Shown here one piece after another: positions 7,114-13,419 of a stretch of DNA of 14,554 nt. Position 1 is the first letter of the stretch; every line of letters begins with the position of its first letter. The position numbers and the translations under genes are program-made. The notes under the pieces are model-generated. The model was not told the DNA's origin. It worked only from the letters and a program-made list of their open reading frames with translations, and did no database searches. This DNA comes from Anaerolineaceae bacterium UBA3924. GTDB taxonomy: Bacteria; Chloroflexota; Anaerolineae; Anaerolineales; Anaerolineaceae. Location of the stretch: positions 54,372-68,925 of the forward strand of contig DGEO01000021.1 in the NCBI GenBank assembly GCA_002385985.1. Direction: 5' to 3'.

Positions 7114-7137
7114 AGGTCATTATAACCAAACTGACCT
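7114..7137. promoter_or_regulatory. promoter -10 with inverted repeat upstream of the propeller kinase
   Basis: On the minus strand a perfect TATAAT lies at 7119-7124, 56 bp before the kinase start codon. It is bracketed by inverted repeats AGGTCA (7114-7119) and TGACCT (7132-7137) with a 12-base spacer, so a dimeric regulator binding there would cover the -10. No clear -35 is visible. The rest of the 257-bp gap (7063-7319) holds only small hairpins, such as CACAG/CTGTG at 7218-7231, and no gene I can support. Confidence 0.5.
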
Positions 7138-7319
7138 CTTTATGGATACTCATCAAATTTGCAGGCGTGTAAGGAAGGCCGGGAGAAGGGTCACTTGCCC
7201 AGCCTGTCACCTCCTTGCACAGGTCACTGTGTCGCAGTGCTGTCCTCCGTCAGGCGGCTGATCTGCCTCTTTCCAATGGTGAATGAGGCTCTCCTGAAGC
7301 TTCCGCCTGTCTCCGGCCC

Positions 7320-7670
7320 TTACTTCCCTTCCCGGCACTCAGGGCACGCGCACAGCGCGCGCAGGTAATGCCAGGTGTAGATCCCGAAGTGATGCCCGTC
7401 CTCCATCTCGAAGCTGAGGGCGTAGGTGCCAACCGGTTCAATCCGGCGCAGTGTTGTCGCCGGGGAGACCGGCAGCTCGGCGGTGAACATCTCCGGCACA
7501 GGCTCCGAGCGCATGTTCTCATGCCCGCCCCGGCAGCTGGCGCATGGGCAGGCCGCCCTGATCAGGTTGAAGGAGTACCGGCTTTCATGCCCGTCCTCCC
7601 AGCGGATGATCACCTCGCGGGCAGACTTGTTGGCGATGACTTCTTTCGGGGTTTCGCGTTCCAGGGTCAT
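7320..7670 (-). CDS. DUF971 (GBBH-like N-terminal domain) protein
   Basis: A 116-residue protein matching the DUF971 pattern, also called the gamma-butyrobetaine hydroxylase-like N-terminal domain: I-x-W-x-DGH-x-x-x-Y near residues 22-32, LIRAACPCASC at 37-46, and a C-terminal YTWHYLRALC. Two Cys triplets (41, 43, 46 and 107, 109, 112) plus His93-His94 suggest metal binding. The family is linked to iron or Fe-S proteins in some genomes, but its exact role is not known. The start is the ATG at 7670, because the reading frame upstream of it overlaps the neighbouring gene and has no domain match. It begins 2 bp after the stop of the SH3b-domain gene, so the two form one operon. GGAAG lies upstream as a weak ribosome binding site. 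Confidence 0.85.
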   Translation of the reverse strand: MTLERETPKEVIANKSAREVIIRWEDGHESRYSFNLIRAACPCASCRGGHENMRSEPVPEMFTAELPVSPATTLRRIEPVGTYALSFEMEDGHHFGIYTWHYLRALCACPECREGK

Positions 7671-7672
7671 AA

Positions 7673-8161
7673 TTATTCTTCCGGCTCCAGCACCACCAGG
7701 CTCAGGAAATCCTGCGCGGCCCATCCGCTGCGGGTTTGATCGTACGGCGCTTCCAGATACCACCAGGTGTAGCCGTCCGCCATCTTGGGGCCATCGATCA
7801 CTTTGAACACTTCGGCGTCAAACGCCAGGAACCGCACCTCGGACGAAGTGCCCGGCGCGGTGCGCAGGCGCAGCCCTTCCCCTTCCGTCCCGGTGATTTG
7901 CACATAAACGCCAGGTGCGAACCGCCCGCCCCCGACCGAAGGCGCCGCCAGGCTGGGCGTGGGGGTGAAGAACAGGTTATTCTGCACGGCTGGGGTCTGG
8001 CTGGGCGCGGGAATGACGGTCATAGCCGCCGGAGCACCCTGCGCTGCCTGACCCGGCTGCGCCTGCAGCATCCAGATGAACAGCGCGGCGCCGGCCAGCA
8101 TCAGGACCGCCACCAGAATTGAACCCAACAATACCCGGCCGTTAATGATTCTCTTCTTCAC
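7673..8161 (-). CDS. membrane-anchored protein with bacterial SH3 domain
   Basis: A 162-residue protein. A basic N-terminus (MKKRIINGR) leads into a hydrophobic segment at residues 10-32 that acts as an uncleaved anchor or signal, followed by a Pro/Ala/Thr-rich linker (35-78) and one SH3b-like domain (about 82-157). The domain shows LRLRTAPG, VIDGP, DGYTWWYLEAP and GWAAQDFL. SH3b domains commonly bind peptidoglycan or other wall ligands on the outside of the membrane. The start is GTG at 8159-8161. An in-frame TAA lies only 9 bases upstream within the -10 box, so no earlier start exists. There is no Shine-Dalgarno, and the TATAAT ends 8 bases before the GTG, so the mRNA is probably leaderless. 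It is divergent from the second kinase. Confidence 0.88.
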   Translation of the reverse strand: MKKRIINGRVLLGSILVAVLMLAGAALFIWMLQAQPGQAAQGAPAAMTVIPAPSQTPAVQNNLFFTPTPSLAAPSVGGGRFAPGVYVQITGTEGEGLRLRTAPGTSSEVRFLAFDAEVFKVIDGPKMADGYTWWYLEAPYDQTRSGWAAQDFLSLVVLEPEE

Positions 8162-8169
8162 AGTTAGAA

Positions 8170-8175
8170 ATTATA
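8170..8175 (-). promoter_or_regulatory. -10 box for the SH3b gene, leaderless type
   Basis: On the minus strand a perfect TATAAT lies 8 bases before the GTG start codon. With the usual 6-7 base distance to the transcription start, the mRNA would begin at or within two bases of the GTG. No -35 hexamer is clear. Confidence 0.55.
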
Positions 8176-8238
8176 CCCGGTTTCATACCCGCCCGCCCCT
8201 GCCGCCGCTCGCCGGGCGGAAACTGCCTGAGGAGTGTA

Positions 8239-8247
8239 TGTTATAAT
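8239..8247 (+). promoter_or_regulatory. extended -10 promoter of the tail-anchored kinase
   Basis: TGTTATAAT on the plus strand matches the extended -10 consensus TGnTATAAT and compensates for the lack of a visible -35. The kinase ATG is 14 bases downstream, leaving a leader of roughly 7-8 bases without a Shine-Dalgarno sequence. It lies in the 100-bp divergent region shared with the SH3b gene. Confidence 0.6.
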
Positions 8248-8261
8248 CATCCTGTTTACTT

Positions 8262-9332
8262 ATGGAACAAACGCCGCCTGTAACCCCCGTCCTCGGCAAC
8301 CGGTACCAGCTCCACCAGGTGCTGGGCTCCGGTGGAATGGCCGTTGTGTACCAGGCCCGCGACCTGATGCTGGAGCGGCCGGTAGCGGTGAAGATCCTCC
8401 GTCAGGATTTCACCGAGGTGGAGGGGTTCCGCAACAGCTTCCGGCAGGAAGCCCGCGCCGCGGCCAACCTGTCGCACCCCAACATCGTCACCGTGTACGA
8501 CTTTGGTCTGGACGCCGGGCGGATATTCATCGTCATGGAGCACGTGCCCGGCACCGACCTGAAGACCATCCTCAACCAGCGCGGCCGGCTGCCGCTGGAT
8601 GAGGCCATCTCGCTGATGGTTCAGGCCTGCGCCGGGATTGGCTACGCGCATCGTGCCGGCATCGTGCACTGCGACGTCAAGCCGCACAACATGCTGGTCA
8701 GCCCGGAGGGCCGCCTGAAAGTCACCGACTTCGGTATCGCCCGCGCCCTGGCAAGCATCCAGCCAGACGAGCAGCACGAGGTTGTCTGGGGCTCTCCGCT
8801 TTACTTCGCCCCCGAGCAGGCCTCCGGTTCCGCGCCTTCGCCCGCTTCGGACGTTTATTCGCTCGGCGTCGTTCTGTACGAGATGCTGACTGGCCAGCTG
8901 CCCTTCCGCTCCTCCGACCCGTCCGAGCTGTCCCGCATGCACCGCGAGGAAATGCCGGTCCCGCCGCGGGAGCTCAACCCTGACATCCCCGAGCCGCTCG
9001 AGCAGATCGTGCTCAAGGTGCTTTCCAAAGAGCCGTCCGCCCGCTACCGCACCGCCGACCAGCTGGGGCGGGTCCTGCTCAACTTCGGCCAGTATTCCCC
9101 AACCACTCCCCCGGCCTTCATCCCGCCGAACCGGGTCAGCGACCCGGCTGACGCCCCGACCGTTGCCTCCACCACCCCGGTTCAGGTGAGCGCTCCGGCG
9201 GCAGGCGCTGTAGACCCCGCTCCAGAAGAGTCCGAGATCGACTGGGGAACAGTCTTACTCGGGCTGCTGGCGGTTCTGGCTGTGGGCGGGCTGATCCCCC
9301 TCTACCTCTACATCCTTCTGCCGCTGCTTTAA
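8262..9332 (+). CDS. tail-anchored Ser/Thr protein kinase (PrkC position)
   Basis: A 356-residue Hanks-type kinase. The glycine loop is GSGGMAVVY (22-30), ATP lysine Lys44, helix-C Glu63, catalytic loop HCDVKPHN with Asp138, Lys140 and Asn143, DFG at 156-158, and APEQ in the activation segment. Cys137 replaces the Arg of HRD, making it a non-RD kinase. After the kinase domain (to about 275) comes a Pro/Ala/Thr-rich linker, then one membrane helix (about 328-354) at the very C-terminus with only a few residues beyond. There is no PASTA or other extracellular sensor. The ATG at 8262 is forced by an in-frame TAA at 8244-8246; the 14-base stretch after the -10 has no ribosome binding site. rpe follows after 7 bp. 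Position beside rpe recalls prkC of Firmicutes. PP2C at 4282 is a possible counterpart. Confidence 0.92.
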   Translation: MEQTPPVTPVLGNRYQLHQVLGSGGMAVVYQARDLMLERPVAVKILRQDFTEVEGFRNSFRQEARAAANLSHPNIVTVYDFGLDAGRIFIVMEHVPGTDLKTILNQRGRLPLDEAISLMVQACAGIGYAHRAGIVHCDVKPHNMLVSPEGRLKVTDFGIARALASIQPDEQHEVVWGSPLYFAPEQASGSAPSPASDVYSLGVVLYEMLTGQLPFRSSDPSELSRMHREEMPVPPRELNPDIPEPLEQIVLKVLSKEPSARYRTADQLGRVLLNFGQYSPTTPPAFIPPNRVSDPADAPTVASTTPVQVSAPAAGAVDPAPEESEIDWGTVLLGLLAVLAVGGLIPLYLYILLPLL

Positions 9333-9339
9333 TTTCATT

Positions 9340-10002
9340 ATGAAGCCTATTCTGATATCCGCCTCCATTTTGTCCGCCGACTTCGCCATTCTGAAAGACC
9401 AGATTCAGCAGGTGGAAGCCGCCGGCGGCGACTGGATTCACGTCGATGTCATGGACGGCCAGTTCGTCCCCAACATCACCATGGGCCCCATGTTCGTGGA
9501 AACCTGCCGGAGGATCACGAACTTGCCCCTGGACGTGCACCTGATGATCGAGAAGCCGGAAAACCACATCCAGGCCTTTGCCAGAGCCGGTGCGGACATA
9601 ATTTCTGTGCACATCGAGGGCAACCCGAACATTCACCGCACCCTGCAGGCCATCCGTGACCTGGGCTGCAGCCCCTCCATCGTGCTCAACCCCGGCACCC
9701 CGGCTTCCGCCATTTCCGCCGTGCTGCCGTTCGTGGACATGGTGCTGGTGATGACAGTCAACCCCGGCTTCGGCGGGCAAAAGTACATCCCGGAGATGAA
9801 CCAGAAGATCGCAGAGATCGCCGCCATGGCCAGCCAGCTGCCCAATGAGGTAAAGATTCAGGTGGACGGCGGCATCGACGCTTCCACCCTGCCGGCGGCC
9901 TGCCAGGCTGGCGCGAACGTGCTTGTCTCCGGCACATCCATCTTCTGCCACCCCGACGGGATTTCCGGCGGGATCAACGCCCTGCGGCAGGCGGTTGATT
10001 AA
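9340..10002 (+). CDS. rpe: ribulose-phosphate 3-epimerase
   Basis: This enzyme interconverts ribulose 5-phosphate and xylulose 5-phosphate in the pentose phosphate pathway. The 220-residue TIM barrel has the full family signature: SASILSADF at 7-15, HVDVMDGQFVPN at 34-45, DVHLMI at 65-70, VNPGFGGQ at 140-147 and QVDGGI at 174-179. The metal ligands and acid/base residues His34, Asp36, His67 and Asp176 are in place. The ATG lies 7 bp after the kinase stop with no ribosome binding site in the gap, so translation is probably coupled to the kinase gene. The gene is convergent with rpmB. Confidence 0.96.
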   Translation: MKPILISASILSADFAILKDQIQQVEAAGGDWIHVDVMDGQFVPNITMGPMFVETCRRITNLPLDVHLMIEKPENHIQAFARAGADIISVHIEGNPNIHRTLQAIRDLGCSPSIVLNPGTPASAISAVLPFVDMVLVMTVNPGFGGQKYIPEMNQKIAEIAAMASQLPNEVKIQVDGGIDASTLPAACQAGANVLVSGTSIFCHPDGISGGINALRQAVD

Positions 10003-10007
10003 ACAAA

Positions 10008-10028
10008 AATCACGGCAGAGCCGTGATT
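10008..10028 (-). terminator. intrinsic terminator of rpmB
   Basis: AATCACGGC (10008-10016) and GCCGTGATT (10020-10028) form a 9-bp stem with a 3-base loop. Read on the minus strand it is followed by TTTGTTT, giving a normal terminator for rpmB. On the plus strand no T-run follows, so it should stop rpe transcripts less well. Confidence 0.75.
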
Positions 10029-10052
10029 CCTGGATCGGACCAATTACCTGAT

Positions 10053-10235
10053 CTACCGAGTTTTGACCATCGTCCGGATGCAGCGAGTGCACAGAGTCAT
10101 GCGAACCTTACGACCATCCTTCATTACCGATACTTTCTGCAGATTCGGGCGGAAGGTGCGGTTCGTGGCGCGCATGGAAAAGGACCGGTTGTGTCCGAAC
10201 GTGGTGGTTTTCCCGCACGATTCACATTTTGCCAT
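10053..10235 (-). CDS. rpmB: 50S ribosomal protein L28
   Basis: A 60-residue ribosomal protein of the large subunit. The sequence runs MAKCESCGK, then GHNRSFSMRATNRTFRPNLQ and ends TLCTRCIRTMVKTR, all typical of L28. Cys4, Cys7, Cys49 and Cys52 form two CxxC pairs, so this is the zinc-binding (C+) form. The frame stays open upstream to an ATG at 10328, but the family start is the ATG at 10235, which has AAAGGA nine bases before it. The gene has its own promoter at 10300-10328 and terminator at 10008-10028, and is divergent from the Asp23-family gene. Confidence 0.96.
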   Translation of the reverse strand: MAKCESCGKTTTFGHNRSFSMRATNRTFRPNLQKVSVMKDGRKVRMTLCTRCIRTMVKTR

Positions 10236-10252
10236 TTCGAGAATCCTTTCGT

Positions 10253-10328
10253 GCAATAATTGCTTATTCAGGGCCGGCCGTCTGGCAAGCCAGTGGCAGA
10301 TTTTACCACAGGCCGTATCTTTTTTCAA
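10253..10328 (-). promoter_or_regulatory. rpmB promoter and leader with dyads
   Basis: On the minus strand TTGAAA (10323-10328) and TAAAAT (10300-10305) are separated by 17 bp, the best sigma70-type promoter in the window. Transcription should begin near 10293, giving a leader of about 58 bases. Dyads CTGGC-AA-GCCAG (10282-10293) and GCAAT-A-ATTGC (10253-10263) lie at the start and in the middle of the leader. Their role is unknown. The region also has to hold the plus-strand promoter of the Asp23 operon, which I could not place. Confidence 0.65.
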
Positions 10329-10357
10329 GCTTGGATGTTAAGACTAAGGTGGCAGCA

Positions 10358-10714
10358 ATGACAGAACCATCCGCTCTTCATGGAAACATCTATATTTCTC
10401 ACCGGGCCATATCGACCATCGCCCATCAGGCGGCGCTTGAGTCCTACGGCGTGGTGGGGCTGGCAGCCAAAAACCTCGCCGCGGGTCTGGCCAATGTCAT
10501 CGTCAAGGATCCGACTATGGGGGTCGACGTTCGCTTTGACGGACATTCCGTCGAAATCGACCTCTATATTGTTGTAGAATATGGAACGCGAATCACGGCT
10601 GTGGCCCGCAGCGTCGCGAACACCGTCCGTTATCAGATTGAAAAAGCGCTTGGTCTGGAAGTCACCCAGGTCAACGTTCATGTGAGAGGATTACGCGTCA
10701 GCGATACCGACTGA
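10358..10714 (+). CDS. Asp23/Gls24 family envelope stress protein (YloU-like)
   Basis: A 118-residue Asp23/Gls24 (DUF322) protein. It begins MTEPSALHGNIYISHRAIST, carries the central VVGLAAKN and VKDPTMGVDVRF segments and the conserved strand DLYIVVEYGTRIT, and ends with LEVTQVNVHVRGL. Members in Firmicutes are small cytoplasmic or membrane-associated proteins linked to cell-envelope stress and fatty acid kinase loci. The frame is open further upstream to 10229, but that part overlaps rpmB and its promoter. The ATG at 10358 has AAGGTGG five bases upstream and fits the family start. It is the first gene of a plus-strand group with the FakA-type kinase 33 bp downstream, the same pairing as yloU-yloV in Bacillus. 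Confidence 0.9.
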   Translation: MTEPSALHGNIYISHRAISTIAHQAALESYGVVGLAAKNLAAGLANVIVKDPTMGVDVRFDGHSVEIDLYIVVEYGTRITAVARSVANTVRYQIEKALGLEVTQVNVHVRGLRVSDTD

Positions 10715-10747
10715 TTCGCTGACCATTTCAACCGGTATAGGAGCAAC

Positions 10748-12439
10748 ATGAGCAGTGATGTCCCCGTGCCATCTCCCCAGGAAGGACTGGAGATGGCGAA
10801 AGTCTCTCAGTTAAACGGTCAACATTTACGCCGCCTGATTGAAGCAGCCATGAGCTGGTTGAAAACCAACCAGCAGGCGGTGAATGCCCTGAATGTCTTC
10901 CCCGTGCCTGATGGCGACACGGGCACCAACATGGTGCTGACCATGCAGGCGGCCTATCAGGAGATTATCAATTCCAGGGAAACCAATATTGGGAAGATGG
11001 CTCATGCGGTCGCTCAGGGCGCCTTAATGGGTGCCAGGGGGAATTCCGGCGTGATCCTTTCACAGATCTGGCGCGGTTTCGCCCGCGCGCTCGACCACCT
11101 GGACACCGCCGACCCGGTACTGTTCAGCCGCGCGCTCAGCGCCGCCCGCGACACCGCCTACAAAGGCGTGGTCCGCCCGGTCGAAGGCACCATCCTGACC
11201 GTGATGAAGGACGTCGCCAAATCGGCGGAAGCGGCCGTAGCCGGCGAGCCGATCGACTTCGTCACCCTGCTCACCCGGGTGGTCGAATCTGCAGATGAAT
11301 CGGTCTCCCGCACGCCCGAACTGCTCCCCATCCTCAAACAGGCTGGCGTGGTCGATTCCGGCGGCAAAGGCCTCTACTACATTTTCGAAGGCATGCTGCG
11401 CTTCCTGACCGGCCTCTCCCTTGATGTTCCGCTCACCAGCGTGCAGCCGCTGGCCGCCATGCAGCTGGAAAACTCGATGGAGACCATCGAACCAGGGCAG
11501 GATTTCGAAGTGGTGGTGGATTTCCGTCCCAGCAAGCCGCTCAATCTGGACCAGTTCTACGCGGACCTGGAACAGATGGGCACCTCCATCCAGGTGGGCG
11601 AAGGTGACGGCATGTACCGCATGCACATTCACGTTCCCATCGACAACCGCTACCAGCCCATCGACTACACCATGAAGCTCGGCACCATCACCAGGGTCAG
11701 CATGGAAAACCTGTTGGCCCAGATGGAGGACATCGAGAAGAAGACCTCCGAGGAGAAGATTGAGCTCACCCCGATCGAGCCGGGCCAGATCGCCGTGGTG
11801 GCGGTGTCCCCCGGTCATGGTTTCTCCCGCATTTTCGCCAGCCTGGGCGTCGCCGCCATCGTGGAAGGCGGGCAGACCATGAACCCCAGCACGGAGCAGA
11901 TTCTGAAGGCCTTCGAAGACCTGCCGACCGATAAAGTCATCATCCTGCCCAACAACAAGAACATCTACATGGCGGCCCAGTCGGCGGCTTCCATGTCGGT
12001 CAAGAAAGTGGCGGTGATTCCCACCAAGAACGCTCCCCAGGGCCTGTCCTCCATGCTGCGCCTGGACCATGACGGCGACTTTGACCGGGTGGTCGAGGAA
12101 ATGACCGAGGCCATGAACGACGTCAAGACCGGGGAAATCACCATCGCAACCCGCACAGCCCAGATCAACGGCATCAACGTCAACGAGGGCGAGGTGATTG
12201 CCCTGCTCAACGGCTCCCTGGTGGAATCTTGCAGCAGCCTGAAGGAAGCCTGCCGCACGCTGCTGCAGAAAGCCGACACCGAAGACCACGAACGCGTGAC
12301 CCTGTTCACCGGCGCCGACCTGACCAAGCCGGTGCTGGATGAGATCGTCGAGGATATCCGCGCCGCCTACCCCTCTCACGAAATCGAAGTCCATTACGGC
12401 GGGCAGCCGCATTACCACCTGATCGTGTCGATTGAGTAA
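10748..12439 (+). CDS. fakA: DAK2-domain fatty acid kinase catalytic subunit (FakA/YloV-like)
   Basis: A 563-residue, full-length FakA-type protein. FakA phosphorylates fatty acids held by a DegV-type FakB partner, feeding exogenous fatty acids into phospholipid synthesis. The N-terminal DhaL/DAK2 kinase domain (about 20-225) has FPVPDGDTGTNM at 51-62, whose Asp55 and Asp57 bind Mg-nucleotide, plus GARGNSGVILSQ at 95-106 and DSGGKGL at 203-209. The central domain (about 245-330) includes MHIHVP (His293, His295), but the usual Y-C-T-E-F segment reads FEVVVDF, lacking its Cys. The C-terminal domain starts around 345 with VVAVSPGHGFSRIF and ILPNNKNI. The ATG at 10748 follows AGGAG (10739-10743). 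A second ATG at 10793, preceded by AAGGACTGGAG, is an alternative start. DegV follows within 4 bp. Confidence 0.92.
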   Translation: MSSDVPVPSPQEGLEMAKVSQLNGQHLRRLIEAAMSWLKTNQQAVNALNVFPVPDGDTGTNMVLTMQAAYQEIINSRETNIGKMAHAVAQGALMGARGNSGVILSQIWRGFARALDHLDTADPVLFSRALSAARDTAYKGVVRPVEGTILTVMKDVAKSAEAAVAGEPIDFVTLLTRVVESADESVSRTPELLPILKQAGVVDSGGKGLYYIFEGMLRFLTGLSLDVPLTSVQPLAAMQLENSMETIEPGQDFEVVVDFRPSKPLNLDQFYADLEQMGTSIQVGEGDGMYRMHIHVPIDNRYQPIDYTMKLGTITRVSMENLLAQMEDIEKKTSEEKIELTPIEPGQIAVVAVSPGHGFSRIFASLGVAAIVEGGQTMNPSTEQILKAFEDLPTDKVIILPNNKNIYMAAQSAASMSVKKVAVIPTKNAPQGLSSMLRLDHDGDFDRVVEEMTEAMNDVKTGEITIATRTAQINGINVNEGEVIALLNGSLVESCSSLKEACRTLLQKADTEDHERVTLFTGADLTKPVLDEIVEDIRAAYPSHEIEVHYGGQPHYHLIVSIE

Positions 12440-12443
12440 GGAC

Positions 12444-13307
12444 ATGCGCACGACCTGCATCATCACCGACAACTCTGCCCAGTTCCCGCAAATTTCTTTC
12501 CCGGGCCGCGACCGCGTCCGGGTGATCTCTCTGGACGTTGAGTACAGGCACCAGCTGCTGCCGGAAGGCGGCAGCCTTAAGGTGTCGGACCTGGACCCGG
12601 TGGCAACGCCGGAGACCGCTCCCCGGCTGGTTCCGCCCTCGGTTGAGACCTTCCAGGAGCTGTACACCTCTCTCGGGCGCATTTATGACAACATCCTGGT
12701 CATCCTCATGTCCGGCCAGCTGAGCGGAGCCTACGAGAACGCTCAGGAAGCCGCCGAGCACCTGCAGGGCGCCCGCCCGATCCAGGTTATCAACTCGCAG
12801 ACCACCTCCATCGGCCTGGGCATCCTGGTTCAGGAAGCCGCGGAAGCCATCGAACAGGGCATGTCGGTGACCGACACCGAGCGCCTGATCCGCCAGATGA
12901 TCCCGCATATCTACACGCTCGTCTGCACGCCCAGCCTGAGCTACCTGCATTATTCGGGCTTCGCCGATCACGCCCAGGCCGCCGTCGGTGAGATGCTGGG
13001 CATCTACCCCATCTTCACCCTGGAGGAAGGCCGCCTGACCCCGCTGGACAAGGTGCGCGGCTACCGCTACGCGCTGGATTATTACCAGGAGTTCATCGAA
13101 GAGTTCGACAACCTGCGGCACATTGCACTGCTGCAGGGCTCGCCTTCCGTATCCCCCGAGACCAAGATGCTGCGCCAGTTCGCGCAGGAATGCTTCCCGA
13201 ACACCAAGTACACCGAACACACCATGAACCTGCCCTTTGCCCTGCTCTTCGGCCCCAGGGCGCTGAGCCTGATGGTGGTGGAAGATCCCGATGAGGATGC
13301 CAGCTAA
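12444..13307 (+). CDS. divergent DegV family protein (possible FakB-like lipid binder)
   Basis: A 287-residue DegV-type protein. DegV/FakB proteins bind a fatty acid and present it to FakA. Family-like segments are CIITDNSAQFP (5-15), LMSGQLSGAYENA (88-100), VINSQTTSIGLG (115-126), YPIFTLEEGRLTPLDKVRG (188-206) and FGPRALSL (269-276). Departures are clear. The usual TSQPS ligand motif reads LVPPS, the ...KL-x-GRI helix reads SYLHYSGFA, and the C-terminal GPH-x-G-x-G is GPRALSL, with Arg272 in place of His. The ATG at 12444 fits the family start; a TTG at 12432 in the same frame, overlapping the fakA stop, is possible. AAGGA ends only one base before the ATG, so translation is likely coupled to fakA. 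The partnership with FakA is inferred from adjacency; the ligand may be unusual. Confidence 0.88.
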   Translation: MRTTCIITDNSAQFPQISFPGRDRVRVISLDVEYRHQLLPEGGSLKVSDLDPVATPETAPRLVPPSVETFQELYTSLGRIYDNILVILMSGQLSGAYENAQEAAEHLQGARPIQVINSQTTSIGLGILVQEAAEAIEQGMSVTDTERLIRQMIPHIYTLVCTPSLSYLHYSGFADHAQAAVGEMLGIYPIFTLEEGRLTPLDKVRGYRYALDYYQEFIEEFDNLRHIALLQGSPSVSPETKMLRQFAQECFPNTKYTEHTMNLPFALLFGPRALSLMVVEDPDEDAS

Positions 13308-13330
13308 ACAGCCAGAATAATCACAATCAG

Positions 13331-13352
13331 GACGCCGGAAGGCGTCTTTTTT
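13331..13352 (+). terminator. intrinsic terminator after the DegV gene
   Basis: GACGCC (13331-13336) and GGCGTC (13341-13346) form a 6-bp GC stem closed by a GGAA loop of the GNRA type, followed by six T residues. It lies 24 bp after the DegV stop and ends the Asp23-fakA-DegV transcript, so recG needs its own promoter. Confidence 0.88.
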
Positions 13353-13407
13353 CATCAACCGCTCCTCATTGCCTTTTCAGGCCGCATGCAACCAGATTAA
13401 TTTAAGG

Positions 13408-13413
13408 TAAAAT
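13408..13413 (+). promoter_or_regulatory. candidate -10 box for recG, leaderless type
   Basis: TAAAAT ends 6 bases before the recG ATG at 13420. Its TAA (13408-13410) is also an in-frame stop, so no earlier start codon exists. No Shine-Dalgarno lies at normal spacing; AAGG at 13404-13407 is 12 bases away. The geometry fits a leaderless mRNA. No convincing -35 is visible. Confidence 0.42.
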
Positions 13414-13419
13414 GGAACC

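Noticed and set aside
7207..7216. TCACCTCCTT, identical to the 3' tail of 16S rRNA
   Set aside because: The flanking bases do not match the rest of the 16S 3' end. On the other strand it reads as a perfect Shine-Dalgarno sequence, but the frames after it are short (13 or 32 codons) and poorly spaced, so it looks like chance.
7671..7763. 31-codon N-terminal extension of the DUF971 frame
   Set aside because: It overlaps the end of the SH3b gene and adds no family-like sequence; the ATG at 7670 fits the domain start.
9136..10092. 318-codon open frame on the minus strand
   Set aside because: It is antisense to rpe and the end of the kinase gene and has low-complexity composition; rpe is a certain gene in this place.
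10229..10357. Upstream extension of the Asp23-family frame
   Set aside because: It overlaps rpmB and its promoter, while the ATG at 10358 has a proper ribosome binding site and matches the family start.
11060..12682. 540-codon open frame on the minus strand
   Set aside because: It lies wholly antisense to fakA and the start of the DegV gene, is His/Gly/Val rich as expected from GC-biased codons read backwards, and has no recognisable motif.
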